Shown piece by piece: positions 45,183 through 57,039 of a stretch of 64,000 bases of DNA. The notes beneath the pieces are model-generated. The model worked only from the letters and a program-made list of their open reading frames with translations, made no database searches and was not told the origin of the DNA. The stretch's first letter is position 1. Every line of letters starts with the position of its first letter. The position numbers were made by a program, and so were the translations under genes. Source of the stretch: Cinnamomum chago (lineage: Eukaryota > Streptophyta > Magnoliopsida > Laurales > Lauraceae); assembly GCA_038049695.1 (NCBI GenBank), contig CP142456.1, positions 78,205,422-78,269,421 on the forward strand, given 5' to 3'.

Positions 45183-46269
45183 ATGGAAACCACCCAGAAC
45201 AAAATAGAGAGAAACCCATCTCAGGAAACTTATTCAAAAACATTTTTTTTAGTTCAAGTCGTGCTGAGATTAATGGCTTTTGTGGCTTCTTTGATTGCCA
45301 CAGTAGTGATGGCTACAAACAAGCAGACACTGGAGGTGTACACATTCCAAATCCAAGCTAAATTCTCCAACTCTCCTTCATTCATGTAAGATCAGGCATA
45401 AAAACCCACACTAGAATTATGTGTTATATTTCTTTTCTTCCAGATTGATTGACTTTTTTTTTTTTTTTTTTAATTTCCTGGTAAGCAGTTTCCTTGTCAT
45501 TGGAAATGCACTCGCAAGTTTCTATGCTCTGCTTTCGGTGCCATTCGTTTTTGTTGTGGATTCCAAAAGCTCAACTTCAAGGAGCTCTTTCTTCATTTTC
45601 TTACTTGATCTGGTGAGTGGTTTCATTCCTTTTGATACACTTTGTTTCCAAAGGTACTTCACTCTAGAGTTAGATAATGGACTTTGATAAAGCAATTGAG
45701 ATATACCCCCAAAAAAAAGCCAAAGTAGTTGAGAAAAGATTCGCTCTTTCCTAGATGGGTTGTTCTAGTGAAAGCACATGGTTGTGGTACACTTACTTTG
45801 AGATATGAGCAATCCATCTGTAGGGGTCTTCCCACAAATGTGGCAAACTTTGAAAATTATATTAACCTGACAATCTAGGCCACAATTAGACCAAAAGGTC
45901 AAGTGATCATCTAGATGATGAATGGGTTGTGATGGCCTGATCAGTATGAGTTTGGACCTAATTGGAGCTTCTAGCTGGGCTATTATATATTTGTGGAGGT
46001 CAGATGATGATGATGGGTTTATGTTTGATATTCAGATGATTATGGCCTTGGTGTTGGCAGCATCCTCAGCTGCAACTGCAATTGGGTATGTGGGTAAGAA
46101 GGGGAATTCCCATACAGGATGGACTCCTATCTGTGACCAAGTTGGCAAGTTTTGTGACAAAGCTGGGGCTTCAATTGTCTGCTCATATGCCTCTTTTGTT
46201 CTCTTCTTCCTACTCCTGGTCTTGTCTGCAAATAGATCAAAGAACACAACTGCTGCTTGTAGCTATTAG
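45183..46269 (+). CDS. CASPL1: CASP-like protein, CASPL1 group (copy B)
   Basis: Exons 45183-45385, 45489-45612 and 46036-46269 join into 186 residues with the same intron phases as copy A. It shares nearly all of exon 3 with A (for example AATAIGYVGKKGNSH and CDQVGKFCDKAGASIVCSYA), as well as the membrane arginine R29 and aspartate D108. The N-terminus METTQNKIERNPSQE differs by small changes and one added residue. Four membrane segments are expected with both ends in the cytosol, as in the CASP family. Intron 2 is conserved with A over long stretches (TGATCAGTATGAGTTT, AGATATGAGCAATCCATCT), which indicates a fairly recent duplication. Its individual function is unknown; a plasma-membrane role is inferred from the family. 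Confidence 0.93.
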
Positions 46270-46546
46270 CCTATTAGATTATACTATTGTTTTATGAGAG
46301 AGACACAGATAGAGATTGACAACAGAAGAGGGAAAAGGAAGAAATGGTGTTACAAAGATTTTATTCATGGCAGGTTAAAGAAGATATATGTACGTTTTAC
46401 TTTTTTTTTTCTTGATGGGGCTCTTCTTTCCTTCTGTTTCAATCTATTTGTTCTTGGGTGCTAAAATTCAATGAAGCAGACATAAGTACTACTCTTTTTA
46501 TTTATTTATATTTTGTTTCTTATCCTACACAGACCATGAAGCATAC

Positions 46547-46564
46547 GAGAGAGAGAGAGAGAGA
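46547..46564. repeat. (GA)n microsatellite
   Basis: GAGAGAGA run of about nine units, 280 bp downstream of copy B. Confidence 0.8.
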
Positions 46565-46917
46565 ACCATATTTTGTGGGATCTTACTGATGAAAAGTTTG
46601 TTAGGCTTAAATGGTCTTGGCTGGGCTTACAAAAATAGAAGGGCTAGTTATTTGGGCTATTCTTGAACAGTAGGTGTAAAACTCTTCTAACCCAACAATA
46701 GCTGACTGTGCCAAAGGCCAAAAAGTCTAGCCAGACCCATTGACATCCTTACCTTCTTGGTCTAGGAGATATGCCGTTCATGTGCTGTAATTCCAGGGTG
46801 ACACTAGACAGATGGCTCATATTGATCCGAATTTGGATTGTATTTTTGTGTCCATTGGCTGCATCCAGACCCAAAGTCGCCTAATAAGGTTTATAAATAT
46901 ATATATTTATATTTATA

Positions 46918-47110
46918 TATATGGGAAAGTTTCAAATGCATCTATCCCTCACCATAGGGTGAGAGACACTTCCCATTTTTGCACATGAAGACAAGGATGT
47001 GTTCTTCACCCTATGTACTTGAAAAGTAACTTTTGTACTTGAAAATGCCCAATTATGGAAGTGTCCCTCACCCTATGGTGAGGGATGGATGCACTTGAAA
47101 CCTCCCCTAT
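46918..47110. mobile_element. MITE (CCCTCACCATAGGGTGAG family), second copy
   Basis: Inverted ends GTTTCAAATGCATCTATCCC with TCACCATAGGGTGAG, and CCTATGGTGAGGGATGGATG with CACTTGAAACC, between TATATA tracts. It is the sibling of 17518-17715. Confidence 0.75.
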
Positions 47111-47846
47111 ATATATATACCCCCCCTAAGGTGTGTAGGATTTGTAAATATTTTAGTGTTTACAAATAGACTACCAAGCTCATTTCATTAAATCCAAATT
47201 GATCCTGACGACCATCAACACTTGTACTTATAACTGGTTATGATTTATCTAATCTATATATGACGACCCACCGTTGGATCGATGAAAGTTTCAAAATACA
47301 TGATTATGCTTCATATGTCGGAGGTGCAAAAGAAATATTAGGGAAACAAGCAAATGCAAAAAAAAAAAAAAAATTATTTAGAATTTGGGAGGGTGGTGGG
47401 GGTGGTGTTTGGCTCTATATAAAAGGGGAAGGGGCAAATGTAAAAAAATATTTTAATTTTTTGAATTTGCGGGGGGTGGGGCGATTTTAAGCTTTTCTCA
47501 TTTATGAGTGGGGGGCTTCAGTCCCAGGCCCTTGTACCTGGGCCCACCCCTGGTCATGTACATGAGAGAGTTATTGAGAAAAACCATTAAAACTTGAAAT
47601 AAAATAATGGTATTTTTGTAAATAATAATATACTCATTTTTATTTAATGAATGTAAGGGCAAAGCTGTCATTTATATAAAAATCTAATATAAATCTCTTG
47701 GTGGCTGCCCATTCTTGTTAGGAGTATTGATTTTGGGAAATAAAAGGTGTTAAAAAGAAAAAACAAGGGCCTATTTATAAATACTAAAACTTCAGGGGCC
47801 TATTTACAAATCCTACAAACCTTGGAGGGCATATACAAAAAGCTCT
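47111..47846. mobile_element. foldback DNA transposon, second copy (left end damaged)
   Basis: It is collinear with 7454-8425 from CCCCCCTAAGG.GTGTAGGATT to the closing ATATACAAAAAGCTCT. The outer left end is missing where the neighbouring MITE and TA tract meet it. The internal region matches well (CACCGTTGGATCGATGAAAG, CTTGTACCTGGGCCCACCC). Confidence 0.7.
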
Positions 47847-47849
47847 CTT

Positions 47850-48580
47850 TTCTTATAATTTTTGTAGAAAGAGGATTTCATTAGAAAAAAGGAAAAAAGA
47901 AAAGCACAACTGAACCAAAAAAATATAAGAAAAAAAAACCACCAAGTTACAAAGAAGGCAAACTCCCTCCCAATCCCACAAAATTCAATCCGAATCACCT
48001 ATCGCATTTGTTGGATTTAACACCCCTAAAAATCAAGTCATTCCTACTTTTCCACAAGACCCATCAAACAGCGAAAACCCATGATTTAGTTTGAGGGTGG
48101 ATTGGAAGGTTCACTATGTCACAATAGCCCATAAAAGGAGTTCCAGCAATCCTATAGCTTCATAGGGTTAATAGAATGGGATAACATTCCTACAATGGAG
48201 CCAAACCAAGTAGCTCTTGCATGATCTCACAAAAGGAGCATGCTCAACAGATTCATCCGAGGATGAACAAAAAGGACAAAGGGCATTCGGAGAGACATTT
48301 TTATCATGAAGATTTTTGTGTACCTAAATTGCATTATTAAAGCATTTCCAACTAAAGTATACAGATCTCTTTAAGGGAGAGGAAGACGCCACAGTGCCCT
48401 CCAATTAATGGAAGAGGTGGGAGCATTTCTATCTTTTTCATGAAAGATTGAGTAAGCAGATCGTGAGAATGATTCCCCCATGTAGATTTTGAGGATGCTC
48501 TTGACATCAGTAGGGTTATTACCTAGTAGTTGAAGGGGCTGAGTTTGGTCCTTTCTATTCTTAAGCCCGGCTGACAATTA
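47850..48580 (-). mobile_element. degenerate LINE 3' region, minus strand
   Basis: On the minus strand, translated pieces across frames read NWRALWRLPLP, SWKCFNNAI, NALCPFCSSSDESVEHA and VRSCKSYLVWLHC. This is the arrangement of the zinc-binding segment (CPFC...EHxxxxC...W) that follows reverse transcriptase in plant LINEs. Frameshifts and stops break it. The downstream part near 47880-48000 is T-rich on the sense strand, as in LINE 3' tails. Confidence 0.65.
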
Positions 48581-51178
48581 GCACAAATGGACTCACATGT
48601 TCTACAAATGGCAGTCCAGGTCAAACTTAAAGGCCCATGGACCATTTCTGGGACTTAAAATTAGGTCAAATAACTAAATGAGCTAGCTAGCTTTAAATTG
48701 CTTCGGCCCCTCCCACAAACACCCTTAGCTACTCAATTTTAATTGACAACCATAACAAAACATATGAATGATCGTATAGTACCTCCTTAAAACTATAGTC
48801 TACAAGTCAAATGGATGGTCACCAAACAAATTCAACTAACATTGACATCACAGTAGCAATTTTTAACTCAACCTGAAAGTTCAATGAGTTAGTGTATATT
48901 TTTTACTATGTAAAAACATCTAATTGTCTTAAACGCCCACCTTCTATAACCAATCCCAACCCACATACCCCCACCATCCTTTTTGATGTTCACATAGTGG
49001 GTTCATCTTGACCAATTCAGTCCATCCAAATGTAACATTGATCCAACTTTTCTCAATCTAATAAGAAGAACTTGTTTTTGTATTTTTGGGCTAAAGAGGC
49101 TGGATTTCATTGCTTTAATTTGAGGACCCTAGATCAAACTGATGTCAGAGACAACCTCTTATCTATATCCATATTTATATATCCTCTTTGGTTCTCTTAC
49201 TTCTCAAGCATCTACATGGGCCCCGCCTGAGGTTGACATTCTTAAGGAAAAATTACTAGGCTATTTCTTTTTGGCCTCTTCAAACAAAGAATCAACCCAT
49301 CCAATTGGTTTAAAGCTCAAAACACAAAAGCTAATTAAGGACAATCTGTTTAGCTGGTATCCAAGCATATTATACAGGATACATTTAAGCTGAAAGGATG
49401 ATAGGTGATTGAACACATTGTTTTTGTACTCCATGCTATGTAAGATAGATCATGAGGTTAAAAATGAGGAATGCCAAATGAGGTGGCCATGTATTCCGTA
49501 CAAATTGATTAGAGAACATCTGAATTTATAGTTTCATTGTTCATTTACACAGACTACAGCAGTAACCCTTGTTAAGCACCAGCTCCAAATATGATATGAT
49601 TAGTCATAAATGTTTAGAGAGTAAGAAATGGGAAAATTATGAGGTATTGAAGCTGTAGAGGTAACAAATAAATTTAAAAAATCAGTGGAGAGTTATTGAT
49701 ATATTGGAAAAAAATAGAGAAAAGAGCGTATTTGTTTGAATATATGTTGGGACTTCTTTTTTTTCAATTCAGAAATCTATTGGATATTTTTTGAATGATC
49801 ATATTTGTTTGTTACGCTTAAGAGGTTATGAAATCTTTTGAACAAATTTATATATATATATATATATGGGTTTTTTCTTCTTGCTTTTTTGTCATCTAGC
49901 TTTATTATATTACAGTTTTGTTACAATTTTGTTGATTATTTGATAATTAAGATATTATAATTGTTTACTTTCTATTTTGAGATAAATTATGATGAATCCA
50001 TTGTAATGTTACTTCTATATTTCTAGTGATAAGTTGTTAAATCTATATTATAATAAGCTTTTCTTCTCTCTTACATTCATAAATACATTTCAAAGATGTT
50101 TAATGAGACAATGAAGAAATTCAGAAAACCAATGACTTGAAAAAAGATATATGATAAGTAACAGAATTATATTGACAGTAATGGAAAAGATATATTTTGA
50201 AAGAAAAAATAGTTATACATTAAAAATTGAACAAAATAAGAAATAATTAAAGATAGGAAGCCAATTAACTTTTCAAGTAAGATAAAGGAAACAGCAGGTC
50301 CCACGCATACTAAATGGTTGATGTGAGGTCCTATGAGAGTCAAAATTGAAAGGTAGTGATCAAAAGTAAGTTAAAAGTCTTCCATTGTAATATATAATAA
50401 TACATTGTGGTGCCAGGTGAATATCAAAGTTAAAAGATAATAGTCAAAAAAATTGAATGGAAAACATTCACTATAATTTAAAATAATGGCTCTCAATTGA
50501 ATGTAACAAACAAAGAGGGGATATATATATAAGGGCTATTATAATATATTAAGTTAGAAGGTTTTAGATCCAATTTTAATTGTACTTCCTATTTTTTTAC
50601 TGAAAGTTATTTTCAGTTTTTACAACTGATAACATGCTCTTCCTCCACTGTCCACTAATATACTCCCCTCCTTATTGACTCACATCCCGCATGTTTCTAT
50701 CATACATAGAATCCTGCCTCTTCATGCATACCCGTGATTAGCATGAGTTTTTGTGCTAGTGCTATCTAATCTTAATAGGAGAAGATTAATGAATGTTCAA
50801 ACAGGGATTTGGATGATAAGAAATTAATGAGGTCTATTTGATAATGCTAGCTGTGCCATCCAAGCACATGAAATGGATGATGAATAAAGTTTTTTAATTT
50901 GGATTGTTCACTCCATTACATCCAATCTACCTAGTTTCTCTAGATTTCTACAACCCAAATCTCTAATTTGATAGCCTAGTGAAGTGAGGCCCATAGCCTT
51001 CCATGTGAGTTTTTTCTAAGGCAGCAAAGGGCTTTAAATTATGGTGCAGAAGGGACAAAGTATGCAGACTACAGCGCCATTGAAGAAGGCAGAAATTTAT
51101 TTCAACTACAGAACTACTACAATCTATCCTCCTTACATTGGATCCAACTGAATGATTCACAATTATGGTAAATTAAGG
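48581..51178. other. intergenic; contains one dispersed repeat copy
   Basis: About 50535-50740 matches 41875-42060 (see there). A (TA)n run lies at 49850-49867. No gene recognised. Confidence 0.4.
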
Positions 51179-51338
51179 GGGGTTGCTCAATTGGCTTTAG
51201 GACCACGGTTTATTTTTGGAGGTTGAAAGTTCAAAACTACACTGGAACCACATGGGATTTACCCGACTCCCTCTTGGCTCGTAAGGATTAGTCATACCCA
51301 AAGGGCTGAAACACCCTCCATAATAAATAAATAAATAA
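51179..51338 (+). mobile_element. SINE family B, plus strand
   Basis: The head TTGCTCAATTGGCTTTAGGA (A-box-like), then GGAGGTTGAAAGTTCAAAAC (degenerate B-box), the body GGGATTTACCCGACTCCC, and the end GAAACACCCTCC followed by TAATAAATAAATAAATAA. Confidence 0.6.
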
Positions 51339-51860
51339 TTAAAGGAGCCAGGCCCAATATGGGTATGATCAAATGATCCTAACCCTCAATTTAAGGACCT
51401 CAAAATCAGCCCCATGCTCTATATCATTCCAAATTTCTTTGGATTACTAGTCAGATCACTCTGATTTCAGGACCATTGCTCATTCACTGGACACTTGTGA
51501 TTGTGAAGGGATGATTAAGTGGGGGCCCATCTATTTAAAAAAAAAGAAAAGAGGTCATTAAGTATGATTGGCCCGTTGGAGAATTTGAATCTAACAACAA
51601 ACTTGGATCATCCCATCCGAAGTTCATGCCTCCATCCAAGATCTCTAAATCTCTATCCAACGGTGCATCCATACATTTCCCAACAGCCCCACCTGCTCCT
51701 CCCGTGAAATTGCAATGGGTCCGTTTTGAATCGGATAACCTCTCATCACTTTTTCTGGGATTCTTTCTAACTAAAAAAGATCTAAACCCACCTCTTGAAG
51801 CCTCTCTTCTTATAATCTTTTCTTCATTTTCACTCCAGTCTCTAAACTTGAGATCTTGGA

Positions 51861-53216
51861 ATGGCAACCAATCTAACTGGACCAGGGACTAGCCCATCTC
51901 AGACAGCCAAGAAATCATCTGGACCAGGTCACATTTTATTGCAGTTGGTGCTCAGAACTGTGGCTGTTGCATCTTCTTTGGCTGCCTCGATAGTCATGGC
52001 CACAAACAAGCAAAGTTTTGATTTTGTGGGTATCTTTCATACGGTAGCTGACTACAAAACATCTCCTTGTTTTCGGTAAGAAAAGAAAAAAGAATTCATG
52101 GAAAGCTCATTGAATTAGAGAAATATTCTACTACAAATCCATGAAATCTTTTCTTCTTAATGCATGCAGTTTCCTTGTGGCTGGGACTGCTGCTGCAGGC
52201 GTGTACTCTCTGATTTCACTGCCTTTTGTTTTTTTCCTCCATTTCCAAGGATCAAAGCCAAAGAAATCTTTTTTCATGCACTTGTTTGATCTGGTGAGTG
52301 ATTTGAATTGGAATTACTTTCTAATTATTATTTTTACCTTTCTTTCATTTTTTTTTATTTGTTATCATTTAGTGATGAATGGAACCTTCTAATAATTTTT
52401 ATGATTTTGCATCTGACAAGACAATGAAACGAAAAAGCTGTAGGTAACCAATTTATTTTTCCTTGTAAGATTGATATCTTCAGCATATTAAATATACACA
52501 TATCATTTATGATACATAAATATATGACAATGATGATCTTCATATGAATGGATTCTACTCTTTCACTCTTTTGATGCTGCTATGGATTTGAAAATAGATG
52601 AAGTAAAATTAACTATATATGTTTCTAATTTTTTTATTTTTCATTTATATAAGAAAAAATAAAAATTCTACAATTCCCAATATAATTCACATGGAATTCA
52701 GTTCATCCCCTTGACTGAATTGCAAGATGATTTCGATTTTCAAAACAATGCATATAGCATTGAATGGGACTTGCAAAAAACGTAGTGTGTTAGACACATT
52801 AGAGATGTGGACAGTTCGTTTGGTGGGTCAAGCACAGATGGGTCAAATTCTGAAATTTCACATTGACCAGACAATTCTAGGCCATCCATTGTAGGATAAT
52901 TCTCAGGATAGAGATGGATTAGTGTATGATATGTAGCAATAAGAGAGATTGAATGGAACTGACGTTTGTTGTATTGTTATGAGACTACTGACCCGTGGGA
53001 TGGTTTTGTGTTTGTTGTGTGCAGATGATAATGAGTTTAGTGCTGGCAGCAACTTCAGCTGCAACTGGAGTTGCTTATGTGGGTAAGAAGGGGAATACTG
53101 TTGCAGGCTGGTCTCCTATATGCGGATATGTTTCCCAGTTTTGTAATAAAACCGAGCTTGCTCTTCTGTTATCTTATGTCTCTCTATTAATCCTTTTCTT
53201 AATTTTAGTGGTGTAA
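51861..53216 (+). CDS. CASPL1: CASP-like protein, CASPL1 group (copy C)
   Basis: Exons 51861-52075, 52170-52293 and 53025-53216 join into 176 residues. Intron phases (2, 0) and the 124-nt middle exon are identical to copies A and B. Family marks are conserved: R32 in LRTVAV, D112 in HLFDL, MATNKQ after the first membrane segment, and YVGKKGN..AGWSPIC in the second outer loop. The N-terminus is longer and the C-terminus shorter, ending in LILVV without the polar tail of A and B. The sequence is clearly more diverged, so C split off before the A-B duplication. It lies 5.6 kb downstream of B in the same orientation, as expected of an older tandem duplicate. Function is unknown beyond family membership. 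Confidence 0.92.
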
Positions 53217-53642
53217 CTAGTTGAGGTTATGGGTTGACCATTTTAACTTCTCGATCAGCCCGATTAATAAATGAAATTACTAGGATTATGTTCGGGGCTA
53301 TACATTTTGTCCATAGTGCTTCACCTAACCTGACCCATTTCTACATCTACCACCACACTCAATTCATAGTGCTATTTAATTATCCGGGTTTGTGAATATC
53401 AGACACAACAATTTCCATACTCCCCATTGAGACCCACCAAGTGGATAACAAGGTGGGCCATTTACAAATTTAGGGATGGCATTTTCTGACCCGACCCACC
53501 AAGCCATTCATTTGAGAGAATTGGATCCAATTCTTGTGATCTGACCCAAGGATCCGCATTTGGAATCTGTTGTGTTTTCAAGAGTGCGAAGCTTAGACCA
53601 CATTGTCGCTTGAGAGTCACTAGTCGTACTTCTATTTTTTGC

Positions 53643-53830
53643 TTTTTGGTTACCTCAACCTAGGGATAAGGGACCCAAGAGAGCTCCACACAAGTAAAAA
53701 GAGGAAGTCCAAATAAGTGGGAAGAGAAGCCCACAAAGTGAGTAGAGTAGCATGCCTATGGATCAATCTCTAGGCAGCCGGGTGACATGTGGGTTTGCTA
53801 GCCACCTGACCAACCAGGTGATATTTGTTG
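53643..53830 (-). mobile_element. SINE family A, minus strand, diverged
   Basis: On the minus strand it carries CCCACTTATTTGGACTTCC, ACTTGTGTGGAGCTCTCTTG and GGTAACC blocks in the same order as the copies at 1.2-1.8 kb and 18.6 kb. The tRNA-like head side is near 53780-53830. No target duplication found. Confidence 0.5.
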
Positions 53831-56795
53831 TGTAGATCATCTTTGGGCCCCTTCGTCATGTGTGATCCCATCCATTGCAGTGATAGGTTTTGATCGTTGT
53901 TGTGGATGCATTGCATTATCTAGCCACAATGGCCGCTATTCTTTTTATTTAAAGCTGAATGTTGATTGAAAAAAAAAAAAACCCTTAAAAAGCCCTCAAT
54001 TCTGGCCTTAAGAGACGCCACATCAGCTTAATGTGCCCATTTGTGGATGTGTCCTTTCAAAAACACATAATATGTGCATTTTCAATCAAATGTGTTTCTT
54101 TGGTTAAATATGTGTCTTTTCAATAAAATATCTCTTCGGCCCATTTGTGTGGATGTAACCCAATTTAAAGAGATGCCTTCCAACTCTATAAATTAAGGTT
54201 ATTTTTAAATTTTTTGTATAGTATTCAAAATGAGCATAAATGCATATGAATCATTTATTTGATGTATGCTGACTTGGATTAAGCGATAAAAGATTTGGTT
54301 TTCATAATTTTTTGGTTGATTTGAATTTTTTAATTAGTTTGTTATAAATAGATTTATGAGAATGGGATATTAATTTTAATATATTATTCAGGACTTAACA
54401 TGTGCAATGCAGAGGGGCTTCATGCTAGTAGGCATATAAACAAGCTGACCGGTTCCGAAATTAATGGAACCTGAATCTTGCTGAAGCATACATTTGTACA
54501 GTACATATATCCATCTAATTAAACTAGTAACAAAGGCGAAGCCAATTCTTGAGACCGAGGCCCCAGTGGTCATTCTTCCTCAAGGTGAAGGCACCCTATA
54601 AATCTTGTAGACCAAGATGTGATTGTTTCAGAACAAATGACAAATGAAAAACAAGGACCTTGGATGATAGGCCTTGGATGGATTAAAGGAATAATAATGA
54701 TAAAATATGTAACAGGAAGAAAAATTGATTGAGAACCAATTTTTGGGGCCAACCTTTGTGGGATTGATCATGAAATTTAGAAGGGATTAGGAAATCTTAA
54801 CATGGACTAGGGGTGCATAAAATATTAGCATATATAATCCAATGATCCCATCTTACTTAAGGCCCTAAAGTTTAAAGGTTATCTATGCACTTATAAAATT
54901 GCTCAAGTAGTCACTTATAATTTTCATTTCAATTCACTCAGTAGTTTCATATCAATTCCTTTATAAATGGAATGTTATACCAGCTCTTTTTCATTAACAC
55001 TCGTCGTTTTATTTTATTTTTTTTTCGCTATATTGGGGATTCAAACTCATGCCACTATGCTCACAGAACCCATGTCCCTCCTGGTTGAGCAACAGTGGAT
55101 GCTTGATACGGCTTATATTCTAAAATATCTATTCTATAAAGAGTGTTTTGTTATAAGAGAAATTATCAAAGAGGTCATACTATAAACATTGACACGATCA
55201 TTTAAAAACTTAATGATGCAGAATCATCAATGTTTGCAGTCTCAAATTGTGATTGAGCAAACCATAAGATGAACTAAATGAACCTATTCCAATGAATTAT
55301 AAACTAAGATAAGAATTAGACAAACTGAGAAACAGGCAACTCTAATCTTAATATCTCTTCTTCATGTGGGTTCAAGCATATCCTTCCATGTGCAACAATG
55401 ATCATACATTACTACGAAAGGATATATGCTCTGTATAAGAAGCTTAAATGGGTCTTGAGATTGAATGAAATCCAATTCAAAGCATGACTAGTGGAAGGGA
55501 TTGACATTACTTGAATGGGGATGGGTGGGAGATGTTGGCATGGAATAAAGAGCCCACAAAGTGTAAAGAATAAGAATGATTGCATGAATTTCTCACATTC
55601 AAGGCATTGTGTCAGTGAAAAGAACCATCTATTTGAAGAGAACACAACTTTTTAGAAGATTTTGTGCGTCTTCCTCTTTTACCAAGGTCAGAAACCTTCC
55701 TCCACAGCACTGAGAAATGGTCAGAACATCTCTCTGGTCCATGAGGGCTTAGTGCATGGCCTTTGGAAGAGAGAAAAGGTCATGTAATGCAACACAACTT
55801 GTCTAGCGAATGTGCTACTTGTTGGGTTGAAACTGGGCCTACTTTGAGCATCCATTAGCCCAGCTCATTATTCCTTGCCAATGGTCGGGCCTCACCAACT
55901 TCATTGTCAGCACCATAAAACCCAATATTTTGGCTGACTTGTGGGTGATGAATGATGTCAAACAAATTGAGCCTCTAGACCCATATATATGAGGGTTCAT
56001 TACATTCCATTAGAAACAAAGGCCCAGAGAACCCAACCCATCATTCTATTTCTAAGCACCAATCCGAATTATAGTTTCAATATTATAGTTTCGAAACTTA
56101 ATTATCATCCTGAGTCTTTGAGCTGGACCATGTTGCAGGGCCTATACTTCAACATAAAGATCTTCATGTATTTATTATGTAACCCATTATTGAACGATGA
56201 CTTCCGAAATGTTCGTACTTAATACATAAAATATGTATAAAAAGTTCAAATATTGTTAAAAAAAACATAGGATGGATGATTGAATGTAAGTTAAGTTACG
56301 TTTTTGCATTTATGATCCATGATTACAATAAACTGTTGTTGGGCCAGCCCAGCCCAATTGCTCGAGAAAAGATCCAAGAAGATGAACATGCAAAGAAATA
56401 TGCATGAGAGGTTAACATAGTGATAACATAGTGATAAGCTGAGTTAGATTTTTGAGTTCAGCTCAGCCCAATTTCTCAGCTGAAGATCATGAGAAAGATA
56501 AAAATAAAATATATTGTGTGAAAGGTATAAGTCTTAGATAAAAACATAGGACAGCTATAAGTTGAGTAGGGTTTTTGCATTCACAATCTATGATCCGATC
56601 CAAGCTGCTCTTGGGCCAGCCCGGAGAGGCCCAGTTGCTCAAGGAAGATGAACAAAATCCAATGGTCCCTAAAGCAGTTTGTCATGAGAATATATTCCTT
56701 TATGGGTACCATTGCAGTGGATTGAAAGTTGTAGATGAGAAATAAGAAAAAGTCATTGATGTAGCAAGGAGAGGGGAACCTGATCTCCCTTTATC
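53831..56795. other. intergenic; repeats and one exon-like spot
   Basis: At 54602-54531 on the minus strand an acceptor-like TTATAG precedes a short open stretch (GAFTLRKNDHWGLGLKNWLR then stop). I do not recognise it and no upstream exon is visible. Around 56264-56650 there are two or three degenerate copies of a unit containing GGGTTTTTGCATT, ATGATCC and GGGCCAGCCC...CCCAATTGCTC. Confidence 0.35.
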
Positions 56796-56799
56796 TTGG

Positions 56800-56812
56800 C
56801 TATAAATATATA
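56800..56812 (+). promoter_or_regulatory. TATA box of the MIR169 gene
   Basis: CTATAAATATATA lies about 80 bp before the base of the miR169 hairpin, which fits a Pol II start shortly upstream of the precursor. Confidence 0.65.
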
Positions 56813-56880
56813 GAGGCCTTGGAAGGGAGAATGTGTCCCAGACCAGAATGTGGTGAAAAGGAAGAGTAGTCTTACACGAA

Positions 56881-57028
56881 GACAAAGAGCCTCTGTTTGG
56901 TAGCCAAGAATGACTTGCCTATGTCAACCTTACAGGATTTTAGAGATGTGTGATTTTGGCTTCTTTTATCTTAAATCTATGTAGGGTTCACCGGCAAGTC
57001 ATCTTGGCTAACCTGACTGGTTCTTGTC
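56881..57028 (+). ncRNA. MIR169: MIR169 microRNA precursor
   Basis: The predicted mature 5p strand, 56901-56921, starts TAGCCAAGAATGACTTGCCT and matches the miR169 family, with A instead of the common G at position 9. The opposite arm at about 56991-57010 reads CCGGCAAGTCATCTTGGCTA and pairs along the whole mature strand with one bulged base. The stem continues below it (GACAA at 56881 with TTGTC at 57024-57028) and above it (TCAACCTTA with TAGGGTTCA), leaving a loop of about 60 nt. miR169 guides cleavage of NF-YA (CCAAT-binding factor subunit A) mRNAs and is often linked to drought, nutrient and flowering responses. No protein frame overlaps it in a meaningful way. Confidence 0.93.
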
Positions 57029-57039
57029 TCTCTTGCTAG

